Notes: generated by a model from the sequence alone, not told the origin. A stretch of DNA of 64,000 nt from Branchiostoma belcheri (GCF_001625305.1 NW_017803854.1:2343361-2407360); one strand, 5' to 3'; shown: positions 34,230 through 47,515, counted from the stretch's first letter. Translations and numbers: made by a program.

Positions 34230-34510
34230 GAGGGTCGGAAAGAATGAAAAGACGACAGACAGACAGAAACTTGATAAACTTGAGAAATTAAGAACTGAGA
34301 GCGATAACTGACAACTGTTCTCAAAACAGGAAGATGAACTTTGAAACGCCCACGGAAAATCCAATTTTGTATGAAAGACGACAGACAGACAGACAGAAAG
34401 TTGATAAACTTGAGAAATGAAGCACTAAGAGCGATATTGGCAATTGCAACTTCTCAAAACAGGAAGATGAAATTTGAGACGTCTACGGAAAATTCCGATT
34501 TTGTCACAAG
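34230..34510. repeat. Tandem duplication, about 135-bp unit
   Basis: Two diverged copies share 'gacgacagacagacaga', 'ttgataaacttgagaaat', 'ctcaaaacaggaagatgaa' and 'acggaaaat'. Non-coding. Confidence 0.8.
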
Positions 34511-36414
34511 CCGAACTCTTGGATTTTAGAAGAGAAAGTCTTTTTAAGTTTTTAAGTCTTAATTAAGGAACTTTTTTCTGCCTAGCATGTCCAGATCATG
34601 AGATCAAAAGCGAAAGTGCCTCTGCAGTACCATAACAAGCTGCCAGGGGGATCTAATCATTTCGAGGTCTCATCAAGACCTACCGACATACCAAATATTA
34701 AGAGTCAAGACAATTCATCCAAGCCTTCTCGAGTTGTCAAGAATGCCGAAAATATAACCTTCTTTGCGAAGGTAATGACAACTTCGTTTAAAGGATCGTT
34801 CCATTCTTATTGTGCTGAAGGGGTGGTCAGAGTTTTCTCTTAACAAAATAATAAACTCACTGGGAATTTTGATACAAGGATGTAGTGGCATCTGAATGGA
34901 AATGTATAACATATAGGCACTCCGATCGGCATCTGTGTCTTTACTCGTAGGAAACTTCTGAACCTATCAATTACCCCCAATGTTTTATAATAGAACGATC
35001 CATCGGTAAGCTACTAGTATATAGAGAAATGAAAACTTGCAAAGTAGGATTTAAAAACACATCACAGCAGACGTCAAGCGCGCTTCTAATGGACGAGCGC
35101 TTTCTGACCTTTTTTTCTCACACCGTTTTTCTGCGTTAAGGGGCTTTGGGTAAATACCATTAAGGTTTGGTTCACATACCGCTAAATTACATTAAGTAAC
35201 TAATCGTACTAATGCACGTTTGGGAACTTTTTCTTCATACCGTGAGATTTTCACGTTGCGGCTGTGGAGGCCTGGAAAGGGTGGTGCGCACAGCTCCAAC
35301 AGAGCACGCATTGCACAGAATCAGAAAATATCATGATCATTTCTTCTGATACGTGTGGCTAATCAGTTTCTGTTTTCTGGAATATCAGTATGATTTTAAC
35401 ATGCGTCGATGAAGGTTAGGCATCCAGGTATTGAGAAATTGTTACTCAGGCAACTTGATAGATTGACAGTTTCCAAAGCCTATCCAGTTGGTTGGGTAAC
35501 AATTTCGTTAATTGTGGTTCTAACATTAAAATGTGCAGATTTTGCTGATTTGGATAAAGGAGTCATTACATGGTTTGATTGAAGAATCTTAAAAACAAAG
35601 AGGATTTATTGACGTAAGACCTCTTACTAGGCAGACCTATAAGAAAGATCGCAAAAGATCAAAGGGAAGAGTCGTACCTCGGTGTTACGTACACTCGCAA
35701 AAGGAAAATGTCAATGGGTTGATATGTACGCACATCGCGAGCTGTCTGACGTAAGCTTGCAAATGTCAGACGACAAACTGACCGATAGTTTCCGAAAGGT
35801 CAGTTAGTTTTGACAGATACTCGTTCAGTTTAAGCATAAAGTGTCGGATGAAGCTCTACTTAAAGCTGTATTATGTAATATTAGGACGAAAGCAAAATCT
35901 TTATTTTCTGGGTGGTACCCTAATTTTTTTTTCCTTTCCAGTAACCATTTTCCGTCAGAACTTTGAGAATTTTTGCTCCATGGGGATACATTGGGATAGT
36001 GTGGTTTCAACTCAGTATGTAGATAAATGACTAGAATATTGGCAAATTGCACTAGATGTCTTTAATCACACACGTGTACCACACAGCAGCACACATCACT
36101 CCTCCCCCCGCCCGGCGGCCAAACTTTGTCCTCCGGCTCTGCGGCCAGGATTTTCCCGCCTTATCTCTGTCACAACTAAAAGCTTTCACAGTCATTTTTC
36201 TTCCAGCGGGAGCAAAGTTTGGAGCCTTTCAAGCCGGATTTTACACCTGCGCCCTGAGCTCCAAACACCGCCTGATATTTGTACAGCGATGGTTAAATTG
36301 CGGGAGGTGCCATTTATTTAGCACAAACGTCGCAAAACTAACGTTTCCCGTGAGCCTGTGTACACAGGTCGGGGGATGGATGTGTTGAGGGACCATTTGC
36401 AGGTGGGGTGGCTC

Positions 36415-36613
36415 CAGCCTCCATAGCATTCGAAAAACTGGGGGGGGGGGTCTTCAGGGTCTTTTCTGGAGCTTTTATATGCTATTTTCTGATTGCATAT
36501 AGACAACATAGCCGGCCTGGTTGAATTATCCCCGTTTTTGAACTGGGCTAATCAGAAGACAGCCGAAGACCACCAAACCCCCAGTTCTATAACTTAGCCT
36601 GCTACGGAGGCTA
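36415..36613. mobile_element. MULE-like foldback element with 9-bp TSD, inverted relative to 27083
   Basis: 199 bp. Flanked by perfect 9-bp repeats GGGTGGCTC (36406-36414 and 36614-36622). The interior matches the reverse complement of 27083-27280, for example 'gacaacatagccggcctggt'. Confidence 0.8.
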
Positions 36614-36635
36614 GGGTGGCTCGGATGAAAGAGAT

Positions 36636-36840
36636 GTGGGGTTGTGTGGCGTAACGGCAGAACATTCAGCTAAGAACCAAGAGGTCCCAGGTTCGAGCCC
36701 TGCCAAGTCACCAACCTTGTGCCCTTGGGAAAGGCACTTTACACGGCTTTCCTCACTTCACTCAGGTGAAAATGAGTATTCCAGAATGATCATTATCATG
36801 ATCGTGGGCATTAAAGGAAAACCAATCAAACCAAATACCT
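36636..36840 (+). repeat. tRNA-derived SINE (plus orientation)
   Basis: Intact-looking Pol III A box TGGCGTAACGG (36647-36657) and B box GGTTCGAGCCC (36690-36700), followed by the SINE body 'cccttgggaaaggcacttta' and 'tcctcacttcactcaggtg'. It is not a tRNA gene: there is no closing acceptor stem. Confidence 0.8.
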
Positions 36841-37340
36841 GAAACAACATCAGAGCACGGCGGGGTAGTGAGAGAGAGAAGCCATATGGAGCTAAACAAG
36901 GTCTGAATTTGAACGGACACAGTGTCAACCATACCTGTGGGGTCCCCACAACTCAATGTCACATTTCGGGGCGGGTGTCAGATTTTGCTGACTGCCGTTG
37001 ATTTTTCGGGAAAAAAGCAAACAATGAAATGATTGTGATTTGGAGCAGTCCGTATACCCTGTGATGTTACATATGTTCACTTTTGTCTTGAGCTATGTAT
37101 GATTCTTTTCTTCCTTTCAGAAATAACTGACTTCTACACTCAACACGGCATATTTACCGGGAATTCTTCTTACAACAAAAAGACACACTTGAGAAGAAAA
37201 ATATTCAGGTGGGATTTTGATAAGTCGATGTCGGTGGTGTGTATTTGTTTTAGTATATGTGGATGTGAATAGGTGGGGTGGGGGGCTTCGTTTATGCATA
37301 TAATAATGGATTGCTAAGTGTTCTTACTACCCTCCTTCTT

Positions 37341-37539
37341 TAGCCTCTACCAGGCTTCGGGAAGTGGCTGAAAAGAGTAGAAATTGGTCAAATAGACAGA
37401 TAATTTGCCAGGGAAGTTGGTCCGCGCTACTGGGAAGAGCGGCAAACAGTCTTAGACCAACTCCCCTGGCATGTTATCTGTCTATCTATTTGGTCAATTC
37501 CTACTCTTTGCAGTCGTTTCTGAAGCCTGGTAGAGGCTA
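37341..37539. mobile_element. MULE-like foldback (TAGCCTCTACCAGGCTTC family)
   Basis: 199 bp with long inverted arms including 'gagtagaaattggtcaaata' and its complement. Ends TAGCC/GGCTA. No clear flanking duplication. Confidence 0.7.
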
Positions 37540-37865
37540 CCTTCTGTCCATCTCCTCAACACTCAATCCCCGCAACCACAATACAGAAACGATACAAAAA
37601 AACAAATAGGGTGAACTACAAATCACACGTGATTAACATTCCACATAACTGTGACAATTTTCTCCTAATTGTCAGCACTTGAGCAAAGGTGACAATTACT
37701 GCACCAATTAAAAGGGAGGGGCTCTTCTCCAAACTGTAAATGTGTTAATTAGTCTGGGCGGTCATTAGGGCGGGATTTTCACACCTCACCTACTTGTGAC
37801 TTTCCAAAACTTGTCAAGAAATAAATACCTGGAAGCTCGACATGGCGGCAAAACTGTACATGAAC

Positions 37866-38066
37866 TAGCCTCTACCAGGCTTCTGAAGCGGCTGGAAAAG
37901 TAAAAAAATTGGCCAAATAGGCAGATAACATACCAGGTGAGCTGGTCCGCTAAATGAGCATTTGCCGCAGATAAATCCTTTAGCGGACAAACTCCCCTGG
38001 CATGTTTTCTGTCTATCTGATCAATTTCTACTCTTTCCAGCCACCTATGAAGCCTGGTAGAGGCTA
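37866..38066. mobile_element. MULE-like foldback, second adjacent copy
   Basis: 201 bp with the same ends and arms as 37341-37539, only 326 bp away. The central unpaired part differs ('gctaaatgagcatttgccgc'). Confidence 0.7.
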
Positions 38067-39399
38067 AAACATCTCGAACGCCTGATTGCCTCCCTGTCCT
38101 CACTCCTACATTGTAACCCGTGTTATGGGAGGAGCATCAGACCTGGCCTGGGTGTTCTGACGTGTGTAGTCTGTCCCAACCCACAAACATATCAGTTTTC
38201 CTCAAAACTGTGGGTAAACAAGCCCGGTACCTCGGTCGACCGCGTGCTTCGCAGGCAAGATAAAGAGGTCAACGGTCAATTGGGAACTTTCCTCGTTGTA
38301 CCAAAATAAAATGGTTCTATTTATTCAATGATTTTATCTACTAGTATTTCTTCTTTTACAGTCTTAACAGCATGAAACTGTCAGAGCACGAAATCAGATT
38401 ATTAGTATGATTCTTTATTAACTCAACAAAAAGTACAGGGTCTTTTGTATGATCTTCTACAACTAAAGATCTAACAAAGCTAAATACATGTATGAATAAA
38501 GTCATACTAAGTACAGAATATATACATACATATGCGGCAAACTACGTACAGAATACATGTCAGCGGCAACAATATTATTAGTTAGACTTTCTCGTTGTCA
38601 GATATGGCATTTTGAGCTGATTATAATATTAGGTCGGATTCTTTATACACTCGAAATAGAAGACAGAGCTGCCATTGAACTCGATTTTTTGACAGAACTG
38701 TTTGTTTTCTTTTACCTGTCAATCAAATGACGTAAGAGGCCAGGTCACGAACATTACCAACACTAATGGAATTTCCGTATGACGTCATCCGCCTTATTCT
38801 CGAAAAAATCCCCCTGGGATAAAATTGCGGTGAGAAAAAACATAGCTCGTAAATTCAGCTTCTTTACGATAACTGAACGCTGCATATACAGACTTATTCC
38901 TCATTTCCGTAGGATAAGTAAAATATCCATGAAAGGAATCTGGAATATACCATTCGGAAAGTGGTTAAAGGCCTTCTTTTAATGTTGGTACAAGAAAATT
39001 GAAGAAAACTTTGTTGTTCGGCCATAGTAACGTAACAGGTGCCTCATCTGTATTGGCGCGTGATAATGCTTCAAAATAAAAGTGTGTTTTTTTTCACGAC
39101 AGTTTCTTTCCTTTTTTAATACTTTTCCCTCGTTTTTTCTTGCAAAAGAAAGTCGCTAGAGCCTCTGGGTCGTACCATGAACAAACAGGGGTGAACCCAG
39201 CAAACAACCCGGAGCAATCTGGCAAACAAGATTAGTTGAATAGGTCCTCGTTGCTTTTGTGTCATGGGAAAGCCAAGCCGTGTGCACACAAAGCCGCTTG
39301 GTTATTTTACATGTTCGCCAATGCCGTTCCGAGTTTTGACGAAATACAATCAAGCGTCCATTAGGGTGGCTCTCGATGCATGGTAGAGTGACACACGGA

Positions 39400-39572
39400 G
39401 TGAATGCTGGCGCAGGAAGCGCGGCGTAACGCTGGCAAAACCGTGAACGGAGGGGGTTCAGTTTGCCTCCCCAACGGAGTGGCGCGCTCTCTGTGTGGGA
39501 CCGTACCGTACGCAACAACTGCAACCTGTCGCCTGTGGAAGACGTCCCGAGGGAGGGAGAGACTTACCCATA
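39400..39572 (+). other. Candidate 5' exon ending at a consensus donor
   Basis: A GC-rich stretch ends 'cccatacag|gtgagtacg', an excellent splice donor, within an otherwise AT-rich intergenic region. It could be an untranslated first exon of a plus-strand transcript, possibly the gene at 57233. There is no protein signal. Confidence 0.2.
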
Positions 39573-42355
39573 CAGGTGAGTACGTTTGAAGCTTACTGTT
39601 GGGTGTGTGTAGTACTGAGGGTTTTCAAAACACACACAGAACAACAAGTGTCACACATTGGGGATATGTTATATGTTATATATCCGTTACACAAGCCCGG
39701 TGGGTCTCCAGGGAAGGACACAGATTCGCCTGAAACTCAGAAGTCCGCTGCCATAACTCCGGAGTTTAAGTCAGGAATTCCCGCACTTTATTTGGGTTGT
39801 CAGGAGTGATGCTAGCGTGTCAGGTGAACGTTAAACAGCGCGAGTCCGTGGTCATATGCACGTTGCGCGGGACGCTAAATCCACTGGTCACTCTCATACA
39901 CTCGTTAAAACACCGGGAATCCCTCGGTCCCCACTCACCGAGACATCCAGGCTCGCAGTCGCGGGAGGGTTTGGAGGAATTCCCGTTCAACTGACGTCCG
40001 ACTTCGCGGTCCCGTAGGGCAGAGAGAAATCCCTGCATTCACAGGGGATATTATAGGGGATAAGAATACTTCCTTTAGCTCACGCGACTGCTGTTCTTTT
40101 CGTGAGTGATTATGTGCTCAACCAACCGTGCGCTAACTTTAACATTAACATACCCGTTACGTTTGACAGTTTTATTATATGTTTTATGTACAAGACGTAG
40201 TGTACTAATATCCCGGCCAGATATAGACGTTTTCAATGCCAACCGAAATACCAAGACAAAAATATGAGTAATAGAAGACGGTAGAATTTAGCCGTGTTTT
40301 ACCGACTGTACCCATTCAAGCACAAAACAACAGACCATCCCAAGGCACCAGAGTAACAGGTGCACTACGGTAAAATTGTGGACACTTGCGCCGTGTGTGT
40401 ACCTTTCTTGGTGCGTTGTTGTTCCCTCCCAGAATCTTTAAAACAAACTCCCTGACAACATATAGGTTTAAGTCATTATAAAAACATTTAATTTCGTAAA
40501 TTTATTGGCTGTGGAGGGTTTTTTTTAGAGGAGGAGGTATTGGAGCACTAGAGTGCACGAATTAGTAGAGCATACAGGTGTGAGTGGGCCCTTCGCATTC
40601 ATGGGCTTCTCAGTTGGTGCATTAAAAGAGTCGAGAGGCATGTCCAGGGATTGTTTTGAATGACGACGATTGGGGAGAATGCTTCGGCCACGTATCTTAT
40701 ATCACAAACATTTCTTGTTGTTTCCAACGTTCATTTTTCTGTTGGTGGGACTTTGGAAAAGAAGTAGCAATTTACTTCGAATGCTAATGTGTTTTATGTG
40801 TGCATGTGGTTGATATAAATTGATATTGATGATGTTTTACCTCGCCAGTTAACGACGAGTGTTATTGGAAGAATGAACGACAACAATGGGACTATAAATA
40901 TTACGCAGAGTTGAGCTCGCGGCCTGCCAAATTTCTCTCTCTCGCCGCAGGAGCAAAAGTGTGCAGAATTTGTTTGAGTATTTCTAAAGGACGGGCATTT
41001 CAGACCTTGGAGTGTGGGTCCTCGGCGCGAATACCTTTTGTGGCTGGAGGACCTTAGAGTGCGTGAAGGAGTGGAGCCGGTGAATTTGGATGGTTTTCTG
41101 CGAGGTACAATTGGTGGACTTTGATCACTCGTTGGCCTGAAGTGGTCTCTGAACAGGCTCGGCAAACAAAGGCTGCTTGGCATGGGGGGAAAGGTAGGGA
41201 GAAACTCAGGAACGTTGTATTAAAAAAAAAACTTCACAGAGCCGTTAAAAAAACTAATCTATCTAGCGCCCTAGTGGTGGTCTTTGAAGTGTATTGTAGC
41301 CCTGTGTTTTTGTGTTAACTGTACTGATAGCTGACACCGCGTTTACCCCACGACTTTTCCCAACACTACAGCATTCGTGTTGTTCCCTCTTTCCCTAATC
41401 CCCCTCTCTGTCCTCAGTTTCTGCCTGATAAAATTTACCCTTGTTGGTTTTGCAATTAAAACTAAAAAGGCCGGGTTGAGGTTGTTTTTGTTGCCGTCCT
41501 CGCCCAGCCGAGTCCGTGTGAGTTTTAGGTGAATGCTCCCCCCACACCCAGACACTCATACTTCTAATCCAATTCTTGAAATTCAAAGAGCTTGTGGTGG
41601 CCGGCCGCGGGGTCCGGGCCCATTATGGCCATTAGCGGTGCAACAACTCAACTCGCTGCGATTCAAGCGGCAATCGAGTTACTTCAGCTAAAGATAGCAG
41701 CCGGTCACGACTTTTTCTAGGAAAACCGTCCGCCAGGGCACGAAAAACACTCTGCAATCTTTGAACGCAGAAAACCGATGGTTTTGATGTCTAGATTTCA
41801 TTTCTAGTGCCCTTCATAAGTTCCAATCTCCGCAGTGTGTATTTCATCCATAAAATGGTGACGTCGCAAAGCACATAAAAACAAAACAAATTAGTCCTGT
41901 TACGCTTGCACAACTGTACGAAAAAACAACATTAGTACATCTGATCAATTGTGATCAGTTTGTTTATCTTAGATGAAGTTTCCCTCCCTCAGATAAAAGA
42001 ACAATGTATGACTCTTCCGATGACAGAGAAACACTAATCAAAACTAGTAAAGTAACAATAGTGTACTATCTTGAGCGCAAATCAGTAAAAACATAGCGAA
42101 TGTTTTCATACAAGGTTTACCAGCAGTGTTTAGTATTTCTTTACTTGTACGGCTTATTCTTCGTATAATCCCGAGGGTTAACGTTATGTAACTGTAAGCT
42201 GAGGGTGCACCACCGTTTTGTATCTAGTGAAGGAAGCATGCGGATGTATACGTGTTTATGCGTTTGTTGTCCTAATTTTGATAGTTCATGTAGGGCGTAC
42301 ACCGTTGTTGTGTAGCTCACCACGCCACCGCCGACGCACCTGGATATATGTAGTG

Positions 42356-42683
42356 ATCTCCAAGCAGATTCGGTGGGGCAAGGGGACTTTATGTTGGCCG
42401 CCTGTATTGTGGATCGAACGTAGCCTCTACCGTGAGGCTTCGGGAGGCGACTGAAAAGAGTAGAAATCGGCCAAATACAGAGATAACATGCCAAGGGAGT
42501 TTGGTCGAAGAGTTCGGGAGCGGCAAACTGTTCTCTCTTCGACCAAACTCCCTTGGGATGCTATCTCTGTATTTTGCCGATTTCTACTCTTTTCAGCCGC
42601 CTCCCGAAGCCTGGTAGAGGCTAGAGGGACGTGGATTCAGGCGAACATAAAGTCCCCTTGTTCCACCGAATCTGCTTGGAGAT
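42356..42683. mobile_element. Foldback element (CTCCAAGCAGAT family) carrying a nested insertion
   Basis: Outer ends ATCTCCAAGCAGATTC and GAATCTGCTTGGAGAT. Flanking repeats of about 10 bp (ATATGTAGTG at 42346-42355 and 42687-42696). The outer arms ('ggggactttatgttggcc') are separated by a complete second foldback at 42421-42623. Confidence 0.75.
42421..42623. mobile_element. Nested MULE-like foldback inside 42356-42683
   Basis: 203 bp of the TAGCCTCTACC...GGTAGAGGCTA family. The arms include 'gccaagggagtttggtcgaa' and its complement. It is a full unit inside the outer element. Confidence 0.8.
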
Positions 42684-43348
42684 TAGATATGTAGTGAGTG
42701 ACGGGAACACAGCCGCTCAAGAGCGTCTGATAAGAAAGTGTTAAGGACAGATAAAGGACCGGACACAGGCGATGAGATATCTCGTGATATCTCGTGATAT
42801 ATGGTCTAATTATACCACTGCTGGTGGACAGAATGAATCTTTAAACGAATACCGGAAATCACACATGTTATGATAAACCATCCAATTCTTGAAAATAGAG
42901 CTTCGTTTACGTATTTAGCCAATCAACGTTAACATTACACAAGTCTTTACGATTTAGTGTCGTTTTATTTCCCTTTTATTCTGCTAACTAACAAAATCTC
43001 CGGGTAACCCAGAAACGCAGATCGTTTGAGGGCGGCACATTCTTTTACACAGGGGATGTAGGAACAGTCCATCATGAGGCAGTTGTGAAAAGGTGGTCCT
43101 CACGGGGTGTTATGGGCAGACAATAGGCGCAAATAGCCGCAAATTGGGCATAATCATTCGCATGGGTGGGCCACGCGGGAGGTATGGGTATTTTATAATA
43201 CTAGTAGCACTACGTCATGTTTTAGTAAAGTTACAGGTAGTCCTGTCAATTCAGCAGTTTGATCCGAAACTGTGGAGTCTACGTCAAAGAATGTACAAGT
43301 TTAAACCTTCATATTTTGAGGCACTGCTTTGAGCAAACTTTCTTTGCT

Positions 43349-43651
43349 TTAATACGGCAAAATTGCGGGTTTCTTTGAGTGACCCCTAGTCCCCTTTCTA
43401 TCCAAAATATGATAGAGTGAAACGCCAGGTGGCACAAGCTGACCGAATCTAAAGCCATCAAAGCATGGCACGACCACCGGCAAGAAAAGAGGCAAAGTCC
43501 CGGTCAAAAGAAGATACCCAGATATCCTCTGAACAAACTGTCTGGCTTGACTTAACGCCAGGTGTTCTGCACTGGCCCCCTTAAAGGCATCCGATGCAAT
43601 TTCAGGGTGGGCAAAATGATCTGGTTGAGGAAATCTGTCTAATATTGACAT
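43349..43651 (-). other. Unclassified open frame
   Basis: 100 codons, MSILDRFPQPDHFAHPEIAS and on. No family recognised. The segment 'cccttaaaggcatccgatgc' looks like a dispersed repeat, so it is probably not a gene. Confidence 0.12.
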
Positions 43652-45379
43652 TTGCGGCCATGTCTTAGCACAGTTTCGTCGTCATTTCATGACTTAAACG
43701 GTTGAAATAGCCCAAAACAAGTTATGTTTACGCGAGGCGTCCCTTTATTTTTTGGTACCAGCAATAAATAGCTAGAACCAGCCCACGAAACAACAAATAA
43801 TCGTTTTCCATCAGCCACATCGCATTTTTGCCTCACAGATATCAGTATGCTATGTAGGATATGGCTGATTTAGGTTACTATATTTAAAGAATTACAAGAA
43901 AATTGACTTTGGAGATTCAGTTCTACTGCCCTGAAATCGCTTTGGGTGCCTATAAATAACATGTCTGTAACGTTTGACCGCAACCACTTCCCCTACCGGT
44001 ATCTTGTGCTCTACTTTCAAATCCCCTCCTTTATGCAGGTTGTCTTTGTGTTCTACCTGTGCCTGTTATCCTATCCCGGCGCTCACAGAACATGCTGCCC
44101 CCGTGACCAGGGGGCGAACAACGTGTAACCGTGATAGAGCTCCCTGCACGGTGGTGAAGTATAGGTCGGTTCAGGTGTTTTGAGCTGTCTATACTCAAAT
44201 GAAAAATGAGATTGTTCAACTCGCCTGCCATGCTCGCTCGCAGGTGTGATGAAGATAGAACCGACAGTGTCGTTTTTTATGACCAGCTTTTAGATTTGAC
44301 ATTTAAAAGCCTGAAATAATGAGTATTCCGAGTCATTGCGTCAGATTTTCATTAAGCAGTTTGTACACAATTTTGTGTAGTTTTTCAGAAGGCGAACTCA
44401 TTATTTCGAACAAATTAAAGTGTTACAAGCAAAACTTCGAAATCGAAGACTATGACGTTCACCACCCACGTGCACTTCCAGTAAAACGTGTGTGTGTCAT
44501 TGCATACGTCATACATACATGTTCACGTGATATTTCTCTTACTCACCTACATGCTACATGCAGACCGCGTGGATTGTAAGAAGTACGCTTTCGAAATCCA
44601 ACTTGTTTTCGCATTCCATTCAAATTTGATTGGCCCTGTTATTGAAAGGCGATACACAATTTCTTACTCGTCATTCATTTATTTCCGAGGAAGCCGTTCG
44701 CTTCTCACGACTGTTGTTTCAGCCCAACAAAACAATAATTTTCCAATTTGGATCAATTTGCTTGTGTTTTGACAGTGCTCGGAGCGGCCTCTTGTGTCTT
44801 GGCTCGGGCCTGGCGCCACTGCGAAAACTGTGCTCAATTAGCGAGAGGTGGTAAAAGAACTTGAGGCTCGGCTGAAGTGGGTACGATCCAGGCACTTATG
44901 TGGGGCGAGATTGCGGTTACTAATGGAAAAGCCGCGATAAGTCGGAAACAACGTTGACATAACAGTGCATCGGACCGGTCACACAGAAAAGGGTGGTGGG
45001 GGTACATGCGGTTAGGTGAGGTGAGGTGAGTCTGTCCATTCAAGAAGCATCATCGCTAGTTCTATTAGACGTAGCCGGTCAACTAGACTCTGTGCTTCAT
45101 AAGATGGTTGGTGTTGGATGCCGTTGACTGTTTTAGCATCTGTGCAAGTACAGGTGTTAAAACAGCTATTTCATCATACGAACCGTACGTAACCCCCTGG
45201 TCTGGTGAGGTGGGGTGTCTGCTTCTCTGTGGGTGCTACACTGGTGTCAAGTCAAATACATGATCCTGCCAAATACATGACTCCAATATACCTGAGACAA
45301 GGGGTGGTAGGGGTTGGTCGTGATGTGGGAGTCTAAACCAGACCTAACTCTAATCGTAAGTCTTACTCTAGCCCTGAGC

Positions 45380-45455
45380 AATGATCCCAACCCTAACCCT
45401 ATTAAACGCTAACTATTATACCAACCCTAACCCTAACCCTAGCCCTAAACACCTA
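45380..45455. repeat. Interstitial CCCTAA (telomere-like) tract
   Basis: Short runs of perfect and degenerate CCCTAA, the complement of the metazoan telomere repeat TTAGGG. Confidence 0.75.
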
Positions 45456-46123
45456 ACCTCTCACGTATGTGGCAGCTCAAGGATTTGGCTCAGCACCGAA
45501 CCTGTTGGACACACTGCTAGCCTACCGGGTTCTCCAATCGGAATGTCAATCTATCAAAACGTCTCCGAGCAGGTTAGGCAAAGGTGGCGACCTTCAAACA
45601 CCTCGTGTCAATGGTTTACCTACAAACTCGTGCTTTTGCGTGGTATGTGTGTGTGGGGCTGCCACAGGGAGAGGTAGAGAAGTATATATAATGTAGCTCA
45701 AATCAAAGAGGCTTGTTTTCAAATCTGGGGCTGGATGTAGGCCGAGAACATGAAAGTGTACACATGTCGATGTATTACATACAATTTGTAAATACTACTA
45801 GAAAAGACCTAATGGGCAGTTTTAATAAGACATCGTGTGTTATTACTAGTATGTAAACAGAATTTTAGGAACTTTCGTGAGCTGCTTTGGTCAGCTTTGT
45901 GACTTTCGTAAAGTTTCTATGCTCCATAATTTTTCTGACCCACTGGAGAACTATTAACGTCTCTAGAGACGCCACGAGATAATTGTTTTGTCTCGCATTC
46001 GGGGATTTTCAGATCAGGCCTTTACTTCCACTGCATTAAACCCTGCGCCAATCTTTCTTTTGGCACGAGTCTGACTCGAAGACGCCCATGTATCGGTGGA
46101 GACTTGTTGTGTAGGGCGTGCTA

Positions 46124-46259
46124 TTATCTCCAAGCAGATCATACGGTGGCAAGGCAGTATCCATTGACCAGAGGAGTACTGCCCATTAGCCACCTGCGAA
46201 TAAGTACTCCTCTGGCCAATGGATACTGCCTTGCCACCGTATGATCTGCTTGGAGATTA
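46124..46259. mobile_element. Foldback element, clean copy of CTCCAAGCAGAT family
   Basis: 136 bp, almost perfectly palindromic. Arms carry 'agatcatacggtggcaaggc' and its complement. Flanked by GGGCGTGCTA / GGGTGTGCTA (10 bp, one difference). Confidence 0.85.
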
Positions 46260-47396
46260 GGGTGTGCTAGATTATGGACGAGGGGAGGGGCTATCCCCCC
46301 CCTCCCCACTTCTTACAATGACCCCTCCTTGGAACGAATCAGGGGATCGGATGTGATGTAAACATTGTCGAGCAAACAACTGTTACTCTAGCTATAGCTA
46401 TACAGATAGATGGGCTCTATTGTCATGCACAGCTTAGCACGTGGGCAGAACGTACTGCGCCTGCGCGAAACCCGTGAAGTATTGTTCATAGCACTTGGGC
46501 AGGCTGAAGTCTCGTCTAAGGTCGCATTCACGTATTTTGGGAATGATACCCAATCTACTACTACTTACTACTGAGTTTTCAAATGTTGTGTCGGAAAAAT
46601 ATCGTCTGCAACAGGTAAAATTTTGATGCAATGCTGACCAAACATCGAACGAATTTCGCGCAGGCGCAGACCGTTTGGGGGGGGGGGGGGCTCATTCGCT
46701 CTCTTTTCTAATTTGCACCATTTTCTCCCTTGTTTTCTGATCGTACGCGCTTCTGTGACCACCTGCAATCATAAAACTTGGCAAATCTCATCGGACAAAA
46801 AAAAAACACACGAATAGTTGGGGCACCATAACTAGAAAGCGTTAAACAACTCCGGCAATTAAATGTGCAAAGATTGGGTGTAACAGGTTGTTTGGTGTAA
46901 TATAGCTAGCTGCCGCCTCACCGCGTGCTTGCAAGTCTAGTGCGTTACGCCAAAGGGCGGTTATACCGGCTATACAGATACAGATACAGAAAATGAACGT
47001 CTGCAAAGCAAGAACCTGCATCCCGTCCAGACGTTATAAACGCCCGGCCATGTTGAGTTTACGGCTGGCAGGATCGCGGGAATTGCCGGGAATGTTTGCC
47101 GTGCGTGACAGTTCCACGTTTTACCGGATCCTGCCCGGCCAGACCACGCGGGGTTAGGATGCCTGTACTGGCTCTTCTCTGGTCGCAGTTGTCGCAGCCG
47201 TTCTAGGGGAGTTGGATATGATCAGTTTAATGAATTAATGAATGAATGAAAATCAGTGGTATATGTCATATTGCTGACTTTTATTACGTTGTTGTGGTAC
47301 TAGGCAATGAAGCAAACGTGGTTTCTTTCACCTTCGATAAAAACGGCAAAAAGAAACAACCCATCCCTTTCAACGAAATCATTACTTGATTGATAA

Positions 47397-47515
47397 AGTT
47401 CTTTTATTACTCACAGCCATTTTTTCGATGACCATCTGTCATCTTCAACAGGGCTAATATGACAGACGGTCATCGAAACGTCGGTTCGTGTGAAACAAGT
47501 GGTTTTGAAAGAATT
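47397..47515. repeat. Palindromic hairpin repeat (family of 297 and 9925)
   Basis: Two inverted arms around 47455. Each carries the 'atgac(c/a)gtctgtcat'-type hairpin and an 'aaagttctttt' end. Confidence 0.65.

Noticed and set aside
36640..36705. tRNA gene
   Set aside because: A and B boxes are present, but the sequence cannot close an acceptor stem and continues into a SINE body shared with other copies.
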